From: Pseudomonas alkylphenolica
Lineage (GTDB): Bacteria > Pseudomonadota > Gammaproteobacteria > Pseudomonadales > Pseudomonadaceae
Assembly (NCBI RefSeq): GCF_004025535.1
Contig: NZ_QJRG01000047.1
Location: 124,001-188,000 of the forward strand
Direction of reading: 5' to 3'
Length of the DNA: 64,000 bases
The notes beneath the pieces were generated by a model. It was given only the letters and a program-made list of their open reading frames with translations. It was not told where the DNA came from and did no database searches. Position 1 is the first letter of the stretch. Every line of letters starts with the position of its first letter. A program made the position numbers and the translations under genes. Of this stretch, positions 36,980-44,962 are shown piece after piece.

Positions 36980-37330
36980 ATGTCGATAACCCGTTTGCAC
37001 AGCAACGAACGCTTGAGCGCCGCCGCCCTGTATGGGCAATTGGTGTTCCTCTCCGGTCAGGTGCCCACGTGTACTACCGGGATCGCCGAACAGACCCAGG
37101 AAGTACTGGAGAAGATCGATCAGCTGTTGGCCGAGGCGGGGAGCGAAAAAAACCAGATACTCAGCGCGACGATTTACCTCAAGGACATTGCCAGTGATTT
37201 CGACGCGATGAACACCGTCTGGGCGGCATGGCTGGCGCCGGGTTGTGCACCGACCCGTACCGCGTTGCAGGCTGAACTGGCGCGCCCCGGCGTGCGTGTG
37301 GAAATCACTGTCATTGCCGTGCGCGGCTAG
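36980..37330 (+). CDS. RidA/YjgF-family imine deaminase
   Basis: 116 residues with the family pattern LYGQLVFLSGQVP, then QTQEVLEKIDQLLAEAGS and the C-terminal PTRTALQAELARPGVRVEITVIA with the conserved Arg. RidA proteins hydrolyse reactive enamine/imine intermediates to ketoacids. Here it sits 35 bases after an imine-forming dehydrogenase, which gives it a clear partner. ATG at 36980 follows CAGGAGTG; the longer frame upstream overlaps the dehydrogenase and was rejected. Confidence 0.92.
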   Translation: MSITRLHSNERLSAAALYGQLVFLSGQVPTCTTGIAEQTQEVLEKIDQLLAEAGSEKNQILSATIYLKDIASDFDAMNTVWAAWLAPGCAPTRTALQAELARPGVRVEITVIAVRG

Positions 37331-37339
37331 GAGGTCGTC

Positions 37340-38236
37340 ATGTTCAAACCTGCTCTGTTTGCCCTGTCACTGGTGTGTGCGCATTCGGCGCTGGCCGACA
37401 CGGTGCCGCTCAGCGGCACCCTGAAGAAAATCGCTGACTCGGGCAGCATTACCCTGGGCTATCGCGATTCATCCATTCCCTTTTCTTATATCGGTGACCA
37501 CAGCGGCAAACCCATGGGCTACGCGGTGGATCTGGCCGGTGAAATCGTCAAGCACTTGCAGAACAAGCTGGCGATACCGGCGTTGAAGGTGCGCTACAAC
37601 CTGGTCACTTCGCAGACCCGAATTCCACTGGTGCAGAACGGCACTGTGGATCTGGAGTGCGGTACAACGGGCGTTACCGCCGAGCGTGCGAGGCAGGTGG
37701 ACTTCTCTTACGGATTCATTTTCGTCAAGGGCCAGCTGTTGACCAAAAAAGACAGCGGCATCCAGGGGCTCGATGACCTGAAGGGCAAGAATGTGGTCAG
37801 CACCGCGGGAACCACCAATGAAAAGTACCTGAAGAACTACAACCTCGAGCACAACCTCGGCGCCTTTGTGATCAGTGCCAAAGACCACGGTGAAGCGTTC
37901 ATGATGCTTCAGTCCGGCCGCGCTGCGGCGTTCTACATGGATGATGCGCTGCTCTACGGCGAGCGGGCCAAGGCACGGGATCCGCACGACTGGGTGGTGG
38001 TCGGCGAGGCGCAGTCGAAGGAAATTTACAGCTGCATGATGCGTAAGGGCGATGAACAGTTGCTGGTGGCGGTCAACGAGGCGCTGGCGGATGTTTATCG
38101 CAGTGGCAAAATCGAGGGCATCTACCAGCGCTGGTTCGAACAGCCAATTCCACCCAAGGGCCTGAACCTGGAATTTCCAATGACCAGCGAACTGAAGGGC
38201 CTGATTGCCCGGCCATCGAGCGAACCGGTGCAGTAA
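37340..38236 (+). CDS. Periplasmic amino-acid-binding protein (GltI-like)
   Basis: 298 residues. A signal peptide (FALSLVCAHSALADT) precedes a type-II periplasmic-binding fold with SITLGYRDSSIPFSYIG and FSYGFIFVKGQLL. A Glu/Asp-binding (GltI) type is the closest recognisable relative. No permease or ATPase genes accompany it, so it must share a transporter encoded elsewhere or act as a sensor. It starts 9 bases after ridA and belongs to the same unit, suggesting uptake of the dehydrogenase's substrate. Confidence 0.85.
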   Translation: MFKPALFALSLVCAHSALADTVPLSGTLKKIADSGSITLGYRDSSIPFSYIGDHSGKPMGYAVDLAGEIVKHLQNKLAIPALKVRYNLVTSQTRIPLVQNGTVDLECGTTGVTAERARQVDFSYGFIFVKGQLLTKKDSGIQGLDDLKGKNVVSTAGTTNEKYLKNYNLEHNLGAFVISAKDHGEAFMMLQSGRAAAFYMDDALLYGERAKARDPHDWVVVGEAQSKEIYSCMMRKGDEQLLVAVNEALADVYRSGKIEGIYQRWFEQPIPPKGLNLEFPMTSELKGLIARPSSEPVQ

Positions 38237-38242
38237 GTGCGC

Positions 38243-38680
38243 TCAGGCCATCGGCGGCAAGCGTCGCTTCACCGGGGTCTTTTTCACGATGGCGGTGTTG
38301 GTCTCGGCATGGCTGTTGAGCTTGTCCAGCAGCGTATCGAGCTGTTCCATCGAACGCACATGCAAGCGGGCGATGAAGCAGTCGTCGCCGGTCACCTTGT
38401 CACACTCGGTGAACTCGGGGATGGCCATGATCTGGCGCTCTACTTCCTGTAACTGGCCGGGCAAAGGGCGCACGCGGACGATGGCCTGCAGCTGATAGCC
38501 AAAGCAGCGCGGATCAACTTCCACGGTGTAGCCCTTGAGCACGCCGCGTTCTTCGAGGCGCCGCAAGCGTTCGCTGACACTGGGGGCCGACAGCCCGCTG
38601 AGTTGGGCAAGGGCCTTGAGCGAGCGGCGCGAGTCGTCCATCAGGGCCTTTATCAGCAATTGGTCGATATCGTCGGTCAT
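38243..38680 (-). CDS. Lrp/AsnC-family transcriptional regulator
   Basis: 145 residues from ATG 38680 (MTDDIDQLLIKALMDDSRR). It has the N-terminal winged HTH (SLKALAQLSGLSAPSVSERLRRLEE) and the C-terminal RAM domain (GYQLQAIVRVRPLPGQ, ECDKVTGDDCFIARL). It is divergent from the DMT transporter at 38811 and probably controls it in response to an amino acid. It converges with the binding-protein gene, 6 bases away. Confidence 0.93.
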   Translation of the reverse strand: MTDDIDQLLIKALMDDSRRSLKALAQLSGLSAPSVSERLRRLEERGVLKGYTVEVDPRCFGYQLQAIVRVRPLPGQLQEVERQIMAIPEFTECDKVTGDDCFIARLHVRSMEQLDTLLDKLNSHAETNTAIVKKTPVKRRLPPMA

Positions 38681-38810
38681 CGCAGCCTCATTAGGCAATT
38701 GATGAAATCTGCCTTGATAGTAAAGGTGAAGTGGCAGTTTAGCCTGCTTTATCCACTGGAGCGGCAACCACCAGGCTCGCATAATTTAGCCATCGTTCAG
38801 GAGGTGAGTG

Positions 38811-39716
38811 ATGGACAATTCAATACGCCGTGGGTCGCTGGAGATGGTCGCCGCGATGTTGATATCGGGGACCATTGGCTGGTTCGTACTGGTGTCCGGG
38901 CAACCGGTGCTGGATGTGGTGTTCTGGCGCTGCGTGTTCGGTGCCACGACCTTGCTGCTGATCTGCCTGGCCATGGGCTTTCTCAAACCCGGCATCCTGA
39001 CGCTGGCCACGTTCGCCCTCGCGGTGCTCAGCGGCGTGGCCATCGTCGGTAACTGGGTGCTGTTGTTTGCCTCCTACTCGCGCGCCTCGATTGCCATTGG
39101 TACAGCGGTGTACAACGTCCAGCCATTCATGCTGGTGGGGCTGGCCGCGGTGTTCCTCGGTGAAAAAATCACCGTGTCGAAGCTGTTCTGGCTGGCACTG
39201 GCGTTCCTCGGCATGCTGGCGATTGTCAGTGCCCATGGCAGCGTGGGCGGCAGTGGCAGCGATTACCTGCTGGGCATCGGTCTGGCTCTGGGCGCGGCGT
39301 TTCTCTATGCCGTGGCGGCGTTGATCATCAAGCGCCTGAGTGGCACGCCGCCGCACCTGATCGCGCTGATCCAGGTGTGCACCGGAATTTTGTTGCTGGC
39401 GCCCTGGGCCAACACCTCGGGCCTGCCCGGCGAGGCGGGTGCGTTGGCCTCGCTGGTGACGCTGGGAATCGTTCACACCGGGGTGATGTATGTACTGCTG
39501 TACGGCGCGATCCAGAAACTGCCGACGGCGTTGACCGGAGCCCTGTCGTTCATTTACCCGATCGCGGCGATCTTCGTTGACTGGTTTGCCTTTGGCCATC
39601 GCCTGGCGCCCCTGCAATGGCTGGGCGTGGCCGCGATCCTGCTGGCCGCAGCGGGCATGCAGCAAGGCTGGTGGTTCAAGCCTGCGGCCAAGGCCGTAGC
39701 GGCCAAGCCGGAGTGA
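38811..39716 (+). CDS. DMT/EamA-family transporter
   Basis: 301 residues, about ten membrane helices in two EamA halves (MVAAMLISGTIGWFVLVSG; GIGLALGAAFLYAVAALIIK). The AGGAGGTG ribosome site just ahead favours ATG 38811 over the adjacent GTG 38808. A CATAAT box near 38780 could be its -10. Divergent from the Lrp gene; the pair looks like a regulated amino-acid exporter. The substrate is unknown. Confidence 0.88.
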   Translation: MDNSIRRGSLEMVAAMLISGTIGWFVLVSGQPVLDVVFWRCVFGATTLLLICLAMGFLKPGILTLATFALAVLSGVAIVGNWVLLFASYSRASIAIGTAVYNVQPFMLVGLAAVFLGEKITVSKLFWLALAFLGMLAIVSAHGSVGGSGSDYLLGIGLALGAAFLYAVAALIIKRLSGTPPHLIALIQVCTGILLLAPWANTSGLPGEAGALASLVTLGIVHTGVMYVLLYGAIQKLPTALTGALSFIYPIAAIFVDWFAFGHRLAPLQWLGVAAILLAAAGMQQGWWFKPAAKAVAAKPE

Positions 39717-39777
39717 GCGCGGCGCGATGCCGGCGGGCAGGGTAGAATAGGCCGCTTTACACGCGTTGAAATTGCCC

Positions 39778-40830
39778 ATGACCTCTGTGATCGACACCCT
39801 CCAGCACCACTTGCTTGCGGCCCTTGACCCGGCGCCGGCAGAAACCCGCCGCTTGTTTCATGGGCGTGGGCGCTGCTGGCCAGGGCTTGAGCAAATCACC
39901 GTGGACTGGTTGCAAGGTGTGCTGCTGGTGTCGCTGTTTCGCGAGCCACCGAGTGGCCAACTGGTCGCGCTTGAACAGATGTTGCTGAGTCTGGCGCAGG
40001 CGCCGTGCTGGAGTGGGCAGGCGATGTTGATCCAGCACCGTTACCTGCCCGAGAGCCCGGGGCAGTGGCTGCTGGGTGAGCCGAGCGAGCACTGGCTGAT
40101 CGATGAAGACGGGCTGCGCTATCAGCTCGATCTGGGTTTGAAGCAGAACACCGGGCTGTTTCTTGATATGCGTTACGGTCGGCGCTGGGTGCGTGAGCAG
40201 GCCGCCGGCAAGCGCATACTCAATCTGTTCGCTTACACCTGCGGGTTTTCCGTGGCGGCGATTGCTGGTGGTGCCGAGCAGGTGGTCAATCTGGACATGG
40301 CCCGTTCGGCGCTGAGTCGCGGGCGGGACAATCATCGGCTCAACGGCCATGACCTGGGGCGAGTGAGCTTTCTCGGGCATGAATTGTTCAAGTCGTGGGG
40401 CAAGGTGCGCAAGTCGGGGCCTTACGACCTGATCATCATTGATCCGCCGACGTTTCAGAAAGGCAGCTTTGTGTTGACGCAGGACTACCGCAAGATTTTG
40501 CGCCGATTGCCGGAGTTGTTGACTGAGGGTGGGACGGTGCTGGCGTGTGTCAATGATCCGGCCATCGGGCCTGATTTTTTAATCGAGGGTATGGCCGAAG
40601 AGGCGCCGGACCTGGTGTTTGTCGAGCGTTTGGCCAACCCACCGGAATTTCCCGATAACGATCCAGCGGGTGGACTTAAAGCACTGGTGTTCCGCTCGGG
40701 CCCTTCGCGGATAAATCCGCTCCTACAGGTACGGCGCAGATCTCAATCATCGCACTTCCCCTGTGGGAGCGGGTTTACCCGCGAAGTTTACCGCGCGACA
40801 GTCGCCGCCATCCCAACACCGCACCACTGA
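39778..40830 (+). CDS. Class I SAM-dependent methyltransferase (RlmI-type), 3' end fused to REP pair
   Basis: 350 residues. The SAM-binding motif ILNLFAYTCGFSVAAIAGGA lies at about 147-166, the acidic NLDMA after it, and the catalytic-loop motif IIIDPPTFQKG at 219-229. This resembles the RlmI/RlmL group of rRNA methyltransferases. Conserved sequence ends near residue 305 (LKALVFR). The remaining ~43 residues are translated from an inverted REP pair (GPSRINPLLQ, PCGSGFTREV), so they are not an ancestral part of the protein. The 3' end overlaps the convergent PepSY gene by 56 bases. ATG 39778 is used; a TTG at 39766 is possible. Confidence 0.85.
   Translation: MTSVIDTLQHHLLAALDPAPAETRRLFHGRGRCWPGLEQITVDWLQGVLLVSLFREPPSGQLVALEQMLLSLAQAPCWSGQAMLIQHRYLPESPGQWLLGEPSEHWLIDEDGLRYQLDLGLKQNTGLFLDMRYGRRWVREQAAGKRILNLFAYTCGFSVAAIAGGAEQVVNLDMARSALSRGRDNHRLNGHDLGRVSFLGHELFKSWGKVRKSGPYDLIIIDPPTFQKGSFVLTQDYRKILRRLPELLTEGGTVLACVNDPAIGPDFLIEGMAEEAPDLVFVERLANPPEFPDNDPAGGLKALVFRSGPSRINPLLQVRRRSQSSHFPCGSGFTREVYRATVAAIPTPHH
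40701..40787. repeat. Inverted REP pair at the junction of two convergent genes
   Basis: Left REP 40701-40729 (core CTTCGCGGATAAATCCGCTC) and right REP 40759-40787 in opposite orientation (core GAGCGGGTTTACCCGCGAAG), 29 bases apart. The right REP and its preceding spacer recur nearly unchanged at 47141-47197. The pair lies inside both flanking reading frames. Confidence 0.9.
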
Positions 40831-42253
40831 CGCTGAGTATCAGCCCGCCAACGCTGAATGCGATCATCCAGATATCCCAGGCCGGCCGCCGCTGTAGCAG
40901 CGGTAACCAGTCCCAGCTATGCAGCAATGCAAACAGCCATCGCGACACCCGTTTCGGCTGATCCACAACCCCTGACACTTCACCTGTATACAGATCCAGA
41001 TGCAGCCAGGTTTGCTGAGGGTCATCAAAACGCACCCGCAACGCCGGCAGGCGTTTTTCCAGGTGCCCGAGCATGCTTTGCTCGGCCCGTTCGTAATAGT
41101 AAAAGTCGTAGCCATCGAGTTGCTCACTGCGCATCTGCCCTTGCGGCAGAACCGCCTGCGCAGCGCGTTCCAGCACGGCCCTCGGCAAGCGCCTGAGCAC
41201 CTGCCCGTCGGCCATCGACAGCACCCGCGTACGGCCGCCGCCGTCGTAGCCGATCACATACCCCGCGCTACCGATCAGCCGCCATTCCAGCTGCCGCGCA
41301 ACCAGACCGTCATCGGCAAAGCGTGAAAGTGCGTGTGCGGTGGACACCGGAAAGGCCTTGGCCGTCAGCGGCCCACCCTGGTACGCAGCGGTATCCAATG
41401 GCGCTGAGCTGCTGAAAATCCGCCAGGGGTTCATCGACATCAAGCCACTGAAGATCCAGGTGATCGCCAGCACCCCGAACAGCAAGCCACCGACATGGTG
41501 CCAACGGGCAAAGCCCCGATAAGGCGAACGAGAGCCACTGCGGTAAGGGCGGTTGAAGCGCCAGCGCAGCACACCGATCACTGCCCCGAGTACGGCCATG
41601 ATTGTGGCCGTCAGCGACAGGTAGATCACCAGGTTGCTCCACAGCCCATCCATGCCGATGCCGCGCAGTGGATACAGCCAGTGCAGCCAGGCGCCGACGA
41701 AATTCCAGCCACGCTCCAGGGCGCTGGCGTCGCGCACCACCTCGCCGGTTTGCCCCGAAAGGTACAACAGCGTGCCGTCGGCGTCGGCAAGTAGTACCCG
41801 TTGCAAGGGCCTGTCGGCATTGAGGGCGCGGGAATGGCTCCACAGGTCTTCCTGCACCGCGCCCTGATAGCGGGCTGCTGCCAACGGGGCGTACTGGCGC
41901 GCAGCAGCCAGGGCCTGTTCGCGCCCGGTCAACGGCACGCGCAGACCGGTGCGCGCATCAACCGCTACGTTGCTGCGCCCCGGGTAGCTGAACAGGTAGC
42001 GCGGCTCTCCTGCTACCGTACTCAGGCGGATGCTGGCCGGTGCCCGTTGCGGATCGGCAGCGTCCAGAGCAGCGGCGAGGTCGACGCAGCAGTCCTGCAG
42101 GTTCAGCACAGGCAAGTGCGCGAAATGCTCGCGGGGTGTCAGCTTGGGGTAGCCGACATACAGCATGACCACGCCCGAGAAGAACCACAGGGCCATGAAC
42201 AGGCACAGGCCGATACCCAACCAGCGGTGCCACAAGTACAGGTAGCGTTTCAT
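40775..42253 (-). CDS. PepSY-associated membrane protein (ferric-siderophore-reductase type)
   Basis: 492 residues. It has an N-terminal helix with the WHRWLGIGLCLFMALWFFSG pattern, a periplasmic PepSY region, paired helices with conserved His (GAWLHWLYPL; FARWHHVGGLLFGVLAITWI) and a C-terminal helix. These proteins resemble membrane reductases encoded beside TonB receptors. It begins 10 bases after the TonB receptor stop and is the last gene of that operon. Its final residues (RGKLRG) and the TAA stop are read from the right REP. The start at 42253 is the only ATG followed by family-like sequence. Confidence 0.87.
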   Translation of the reverse strand: MKRYLYLWHRWLGIGLCLFMALWFFSGVVMLYVGYPKLTPREHFAHLPVLNLQDCCVDLAAALDAADPQRAPASIRLSTVAGEPRYLFSYPGRSNVAVDARTGLRVPLTGREQALAAARQYAPLAAARYQGAVQEDLWSHSRALNADRPLQRVLLADADGTLLYLSGQTGEVVRDASALERGWNFVGAWLHWLYPLRGIGMDGLWSNLVIYLSLTATIMAVLGAVIGVLRWRFNRPYRSGSRSPYRGFARWHHVGGLLFGVLAITWIFSGLMSMNPWRIFSSSAPLDTAAYQGGPLTAKAFPVSTAHALSRFADDGLVARQLEWRLIGSAGYVIGYDGGGRTRVLSMADGQVLRRLPRAVLERAAQAVLPQGQMRSEQLDGYDFYYYERAEQSMLGHLEKRLPALRVRFDDPQQTWLHLDLYTGEVSGVVDQPKRVSRWLFALLHSWDWLPLLQRRPAWDIWMIAFSVGGLILSVSGAVLGWRRLSRGKLRG

Positions 42254-42263
42254 CAGTGGCGTC

Positions 42264-44432
42264 CTAGAAGCGCGTCTGCACGGCCAGCTCGACAGTGCGC
42301 GGTGCACCGAGGTACAGCATGCTGGATGAAGTCCACTGGGCATACACCTCGTCGGTCAGGTTACGTACCCGGGCGGTGATGCGTGTGTCGGCATCGACCT
42401 TGTAGGCAGCAAACGCACCAAAGATCGTGTAGGACGGTGCATGGCGGGTGTTGGCCGCATCGGCATACACCGAGGACACGTAGCGGCTGTCGGCGCCGAC
42501 TTGCCAGGTGGGGTCGATGTCGTAGGTCAGCCACAGGTTGGCCACCCGCTCGGGGATGTTGGTCGGGGTGTTGCCCTTGCGCGATACGCTGGTGCCGCCG
42601 ACGTTCTCATTGAATTCGTCGTACTGGGCATCGACGTAGGCAAGGTTACCTTCGGCCAGCAGCTTCGGCGTGACGTGCAACGAGGCCGCCAGCTCGACAC
42701 CGCGCGAGGATTGCTTGCCCACCGGCTGGGTGGTGCCAGGGTTGGCCGGGTCGGCGGTAGCCAGGTTCTTGCGTTCGATGTGGTAGGCGGCAACGGTGGC
42801 GGCGCCACGGCCATCAAGGAAGCTGAACTTGCTGCCGACTTCCACTTGCTTGCCGGTGCTCAGGTCGAAATCACGCACCTGGGCAAAACTGGCGGTGGTG
42901 AGGATGCCGGCGGGTGGGTCGGCAGCCGTGCTGTACTGGACGTAGACGTTGGCTGTGGGGGTCAGTTCGTAGACCAGGCCGACACGCCCGGTAGTGGGTT
43001 CGTAGATGCGCTTGAAGTCGCGTGGATTGTTGGCATCGACCGTACGGTAGTTATGCACCTGAAGGTCGATGTGGTCATAGCGCAAGCCGGTCAGCAGCGA
43101 CAGACGATCGGTCAGTTGCAAGCGGTTTTCGAGGAAGGCCGCCCAGGTGTCGACGGTGTTCTGACGGTTTTTCTGATAGCCCGGCACCATGCCCTTGAGG
43201 TCGTAGAAATGACCCGGGTCGAAGTGCGCCGGATCAACACTGTCGAACACCCCGGTGATGGAGCGTGGATAGTTCATCTGCACGTTATGGCTGTAGTCGA
43301 TGCCGCTCGACCACTGGCTGTTCAGGCCCAGCAACCGGCCTTGATGCAGCAGCTCGAAGCGGTTGCCGTTGAGCTCCTGGTCGTGCCGCTGCAACAGCGC
43401 GTTGGAACGTCTTACCTGGCTGTTGTCAGCGTTGTAGGCATAGGTCTCGAGGTTCCGGAAGTTGCGCTCGGTGTTGTAGTGATACAGGGTGTTGCGCACG
43501 GAGGTGGCATCGTTGAAGCGGTACTCGGTGATCGAGCGCAGCCAGCGCACGCGCTGTTCGTAGCGACCGTCCTCGACGTTGTAGTTCTCGAAGCGCCGGC
43601 TCTCGTCGACCTTCATCTCCCCGCCGAGCGGGTTGAGCACCGGTGTACCCCAGTAGGGGCTGTCGACCGTTTCGTTCTGGTATTCCAGGGCCAGGGTATG
43701 CGAGAGCTGGTCGTTGATGTCGGTCAGCAGCGAGAACGCCACGCTCCAGGCATCGCGCTCTTCGCGGTCGACGTAGCCGTTGCTGTGGGTATGGCTGAAG
43801 TCCAGGCGTGCGTAGTTGCGAATGCCGTCGCCTTCGTTCAGCGCGTGATTGAAACCGAAGGAGGTTTCGCTGCTGTCGTAGGAGCCATAGCTGATGCGTC
43901 CTTCGTTGAAGTCTTCGTCACGGCTGGCCAGCTTGGTGATGTAGTTGACCGAACCGCCCACCGCACCTGCGCCGAACAGGAAGCTCGACGGACCGCCAAT
44001 GGCTTCGACGCGGTCATAGATCCAGCTGTCTACCGGTCGTGCGGCAACGGCGTCGTACTGGACGCTGATGCCGTTGAACAACTGGGTGATCTGCGCCCCG
44101 GAAAAGCCCCGGTAGGCCACCGAGCCGGCCGAGCCGGGCGGTGAGGCCGCGGTCATGCCGGGTACGCCGGCAAGTGCGTCCTGGGTGGTCCTGGCGCCGC
44201 GTTGTTCGATTTGCTGACGGTTGACGATATTCACCGATGCCGGTGTTTCCCGTGGGGTCAGGCCCAGGCGTGAACCGGTTTGTGATGGCGTGTCGAGCAG
44301 TACGCCGTCGTCGGATTCTGCGCGACCTTCAATGCGCAGGTCAGGCAAGGTCAGTGGCGCCTCGGCCGAGGCATTGAACGATAGCGCGCAGAGCAGGGCC
44401 GCGCAGCCGGAGAAGCGATAGGAGTAGGGCAT
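42264..44432 (-). CDS. TonB-dependent outer-membrane receptor for a metal chelate
   Basis: 722 residues. A signal peptide (LCALSFNASAEAPL) is followed by a plug domain (RETPASVNIVNRQQIEQRGA, VAYRGFSGAQITQLFNGI, VEAIGGPSSFLFGAGAVGG) and a 22-strand barrel ending in the C-terminal aromatic VELAVQTRF. No extra N-terminal signalling domain is present, so it does not control its own sigma factor. Siderophore receptors are the closest type, but the DUF2946 neighbour is also known beside copper receptors. Start ATG 44432 gives the signal peptide directly. Confidence 0.92.
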   Translation of the reverse strand: MPYSYRFSGCAALLCALSFNASAEAPLTLPDLRIEGRAESDDGVLLDTPSQTGSRLGLTPRETPASVNIVNRQQIEQRGARTTQDALAGVPGMTAASPPGSAGSVAYRGFSGAQITQLFNGISVQYDAVAARPVDSWIYDRVEAIGGPSSFLFGAGAVGGSVNYITKLASRDEDFNEGRISYGSYDSSETSFGFNHALNEGDGIRNYARLDFSHTHSNGYVDREERDAWSVAFSLLTDINDQLSHTLALEYQNETVDSPYWGTPVLNPLGGEMKVDESRRFENYNVEDGRYEQRVRWLRSITEYRFNDATSVRNTLYHYNTERNFRNLETYAYNADNSQVRRSNALLQRHDQELNGNRFELLHQGRLLGLNSQWSSGIDYSHNVQMNYPRSITGVFDSVDPAHFDPGHFYDLKGMVPGYQKNRQNTVDTWAAFLENRLQLTDRLSLLTGLRYDHIDLQVHNYRTVDANNPRDFKRIYEPTTGRVGLVYELTPTANVYVQYSTAADPPAGILTTASFAQVRDFDLSTGKQVEVGSKFSFLDGRGAATVAAYHIERKNLATADPANPGTTQPVGKQSSRGVELAASLHVTPKLLAEGNLAYVDAQYDEFNENVGGTSVSRKGNTPTNIPERVANLWLTYDIDPTWQVGADSRYVSSVYADAANTRHAPSYTIFGAFAAYKVDADTRITARVRNLTDEVYAQWTSSSMLYLGAPRTVELAVQTRF

Positions 44433-44532
44433 GAAGCACTCTCTGGAAATTGAGCCAGCGGCCCGCTGCACCTGTCAGGCAGGCGCAGCACAAGAGGGCC
44501 GGTACAGGCAGCCCGGTGAGCTGCCAGAGGGT

Positions 44533-44919
44533 TCAAGCCAGAAGCGGGGAGGCGCGGGGGTTGGCGGCAGGCCAGCAGTAGCGCGGCGGTGCCTTGCTGC
44601 GCAATTCGCGGTGGTAGCGACGCACGCGGCTGGCGGCCAGCAGCCAGCCGATAACCAGGGTCAGGGCCAGGCAGACCACGGCAGCGGCGCAGACCGGGCA
44701 GGTTTGCAGGCTGTCCCAGCCAGCGACGGTCTGTTCGCCAAAATCACTTTTGAGCGTCGGCCCGGCGCTGCCCATGGCCGAGCAGAAGGCGCCACCGATG
44801 CCGTTGAGTTTCAGGCCCATCATCTGCCCATGGCCGATACCGCAGGCGAACAGATTGAACAGGACACAGAAGTACAGGGTCCAGGCAATCAGCGGGCGGT
44901 TGGCTAGGGATGGCGTCAT
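44533..44919 (-). CDS. DUF2946 family membrane protein (probable metal-linked)
   Basis: 128 residues. A first helix (LIAWTLYFCVLFNLFACGIG) is followed by GHGQM, an external loop with cysteines, the CPVC pair, and a second helix (AAVVCLALTLVIGWLLAA). His, Met and paired Cys residues at the membrane face suggest metal binding. DUF2946 genes are often found beside TonB-dependent metal receptors, including copper receptors, and this one lies 100 bases upstream of such a receptor on the same strand. The biochemical role is not known. Confidence 0.75.
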   Translation of the reverse strand: MTPSLANRPLIAWTLYFCVLFNLFACGIGHGQMMGLKLNGIGGAFCSAMGSAGPTLKSDFGEQTVAGWDSLQTCPVCAAAVVCLALTLVIGWLLAASRVRRYHRELRSKAPPRYCWPAANPRASPLLA

Positions 44920-44962
44920 GGGCGCGACTTTATCATCGTTGTCCAGGGGCTAGAAAGCCGAA

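Noticed and set aside
40984..40993. CTGTATACAG palindrome
   Set aside because: It resembles the gcl operators, but differs at both ends, lies inside the PepSY coding sequence and has no promoter near it.
42441..44144. 567-codon plus-strand frame over the TonB receptor
   Set aside because: Shadow of the receptor gene; no ribosome site and no recognisable domain.
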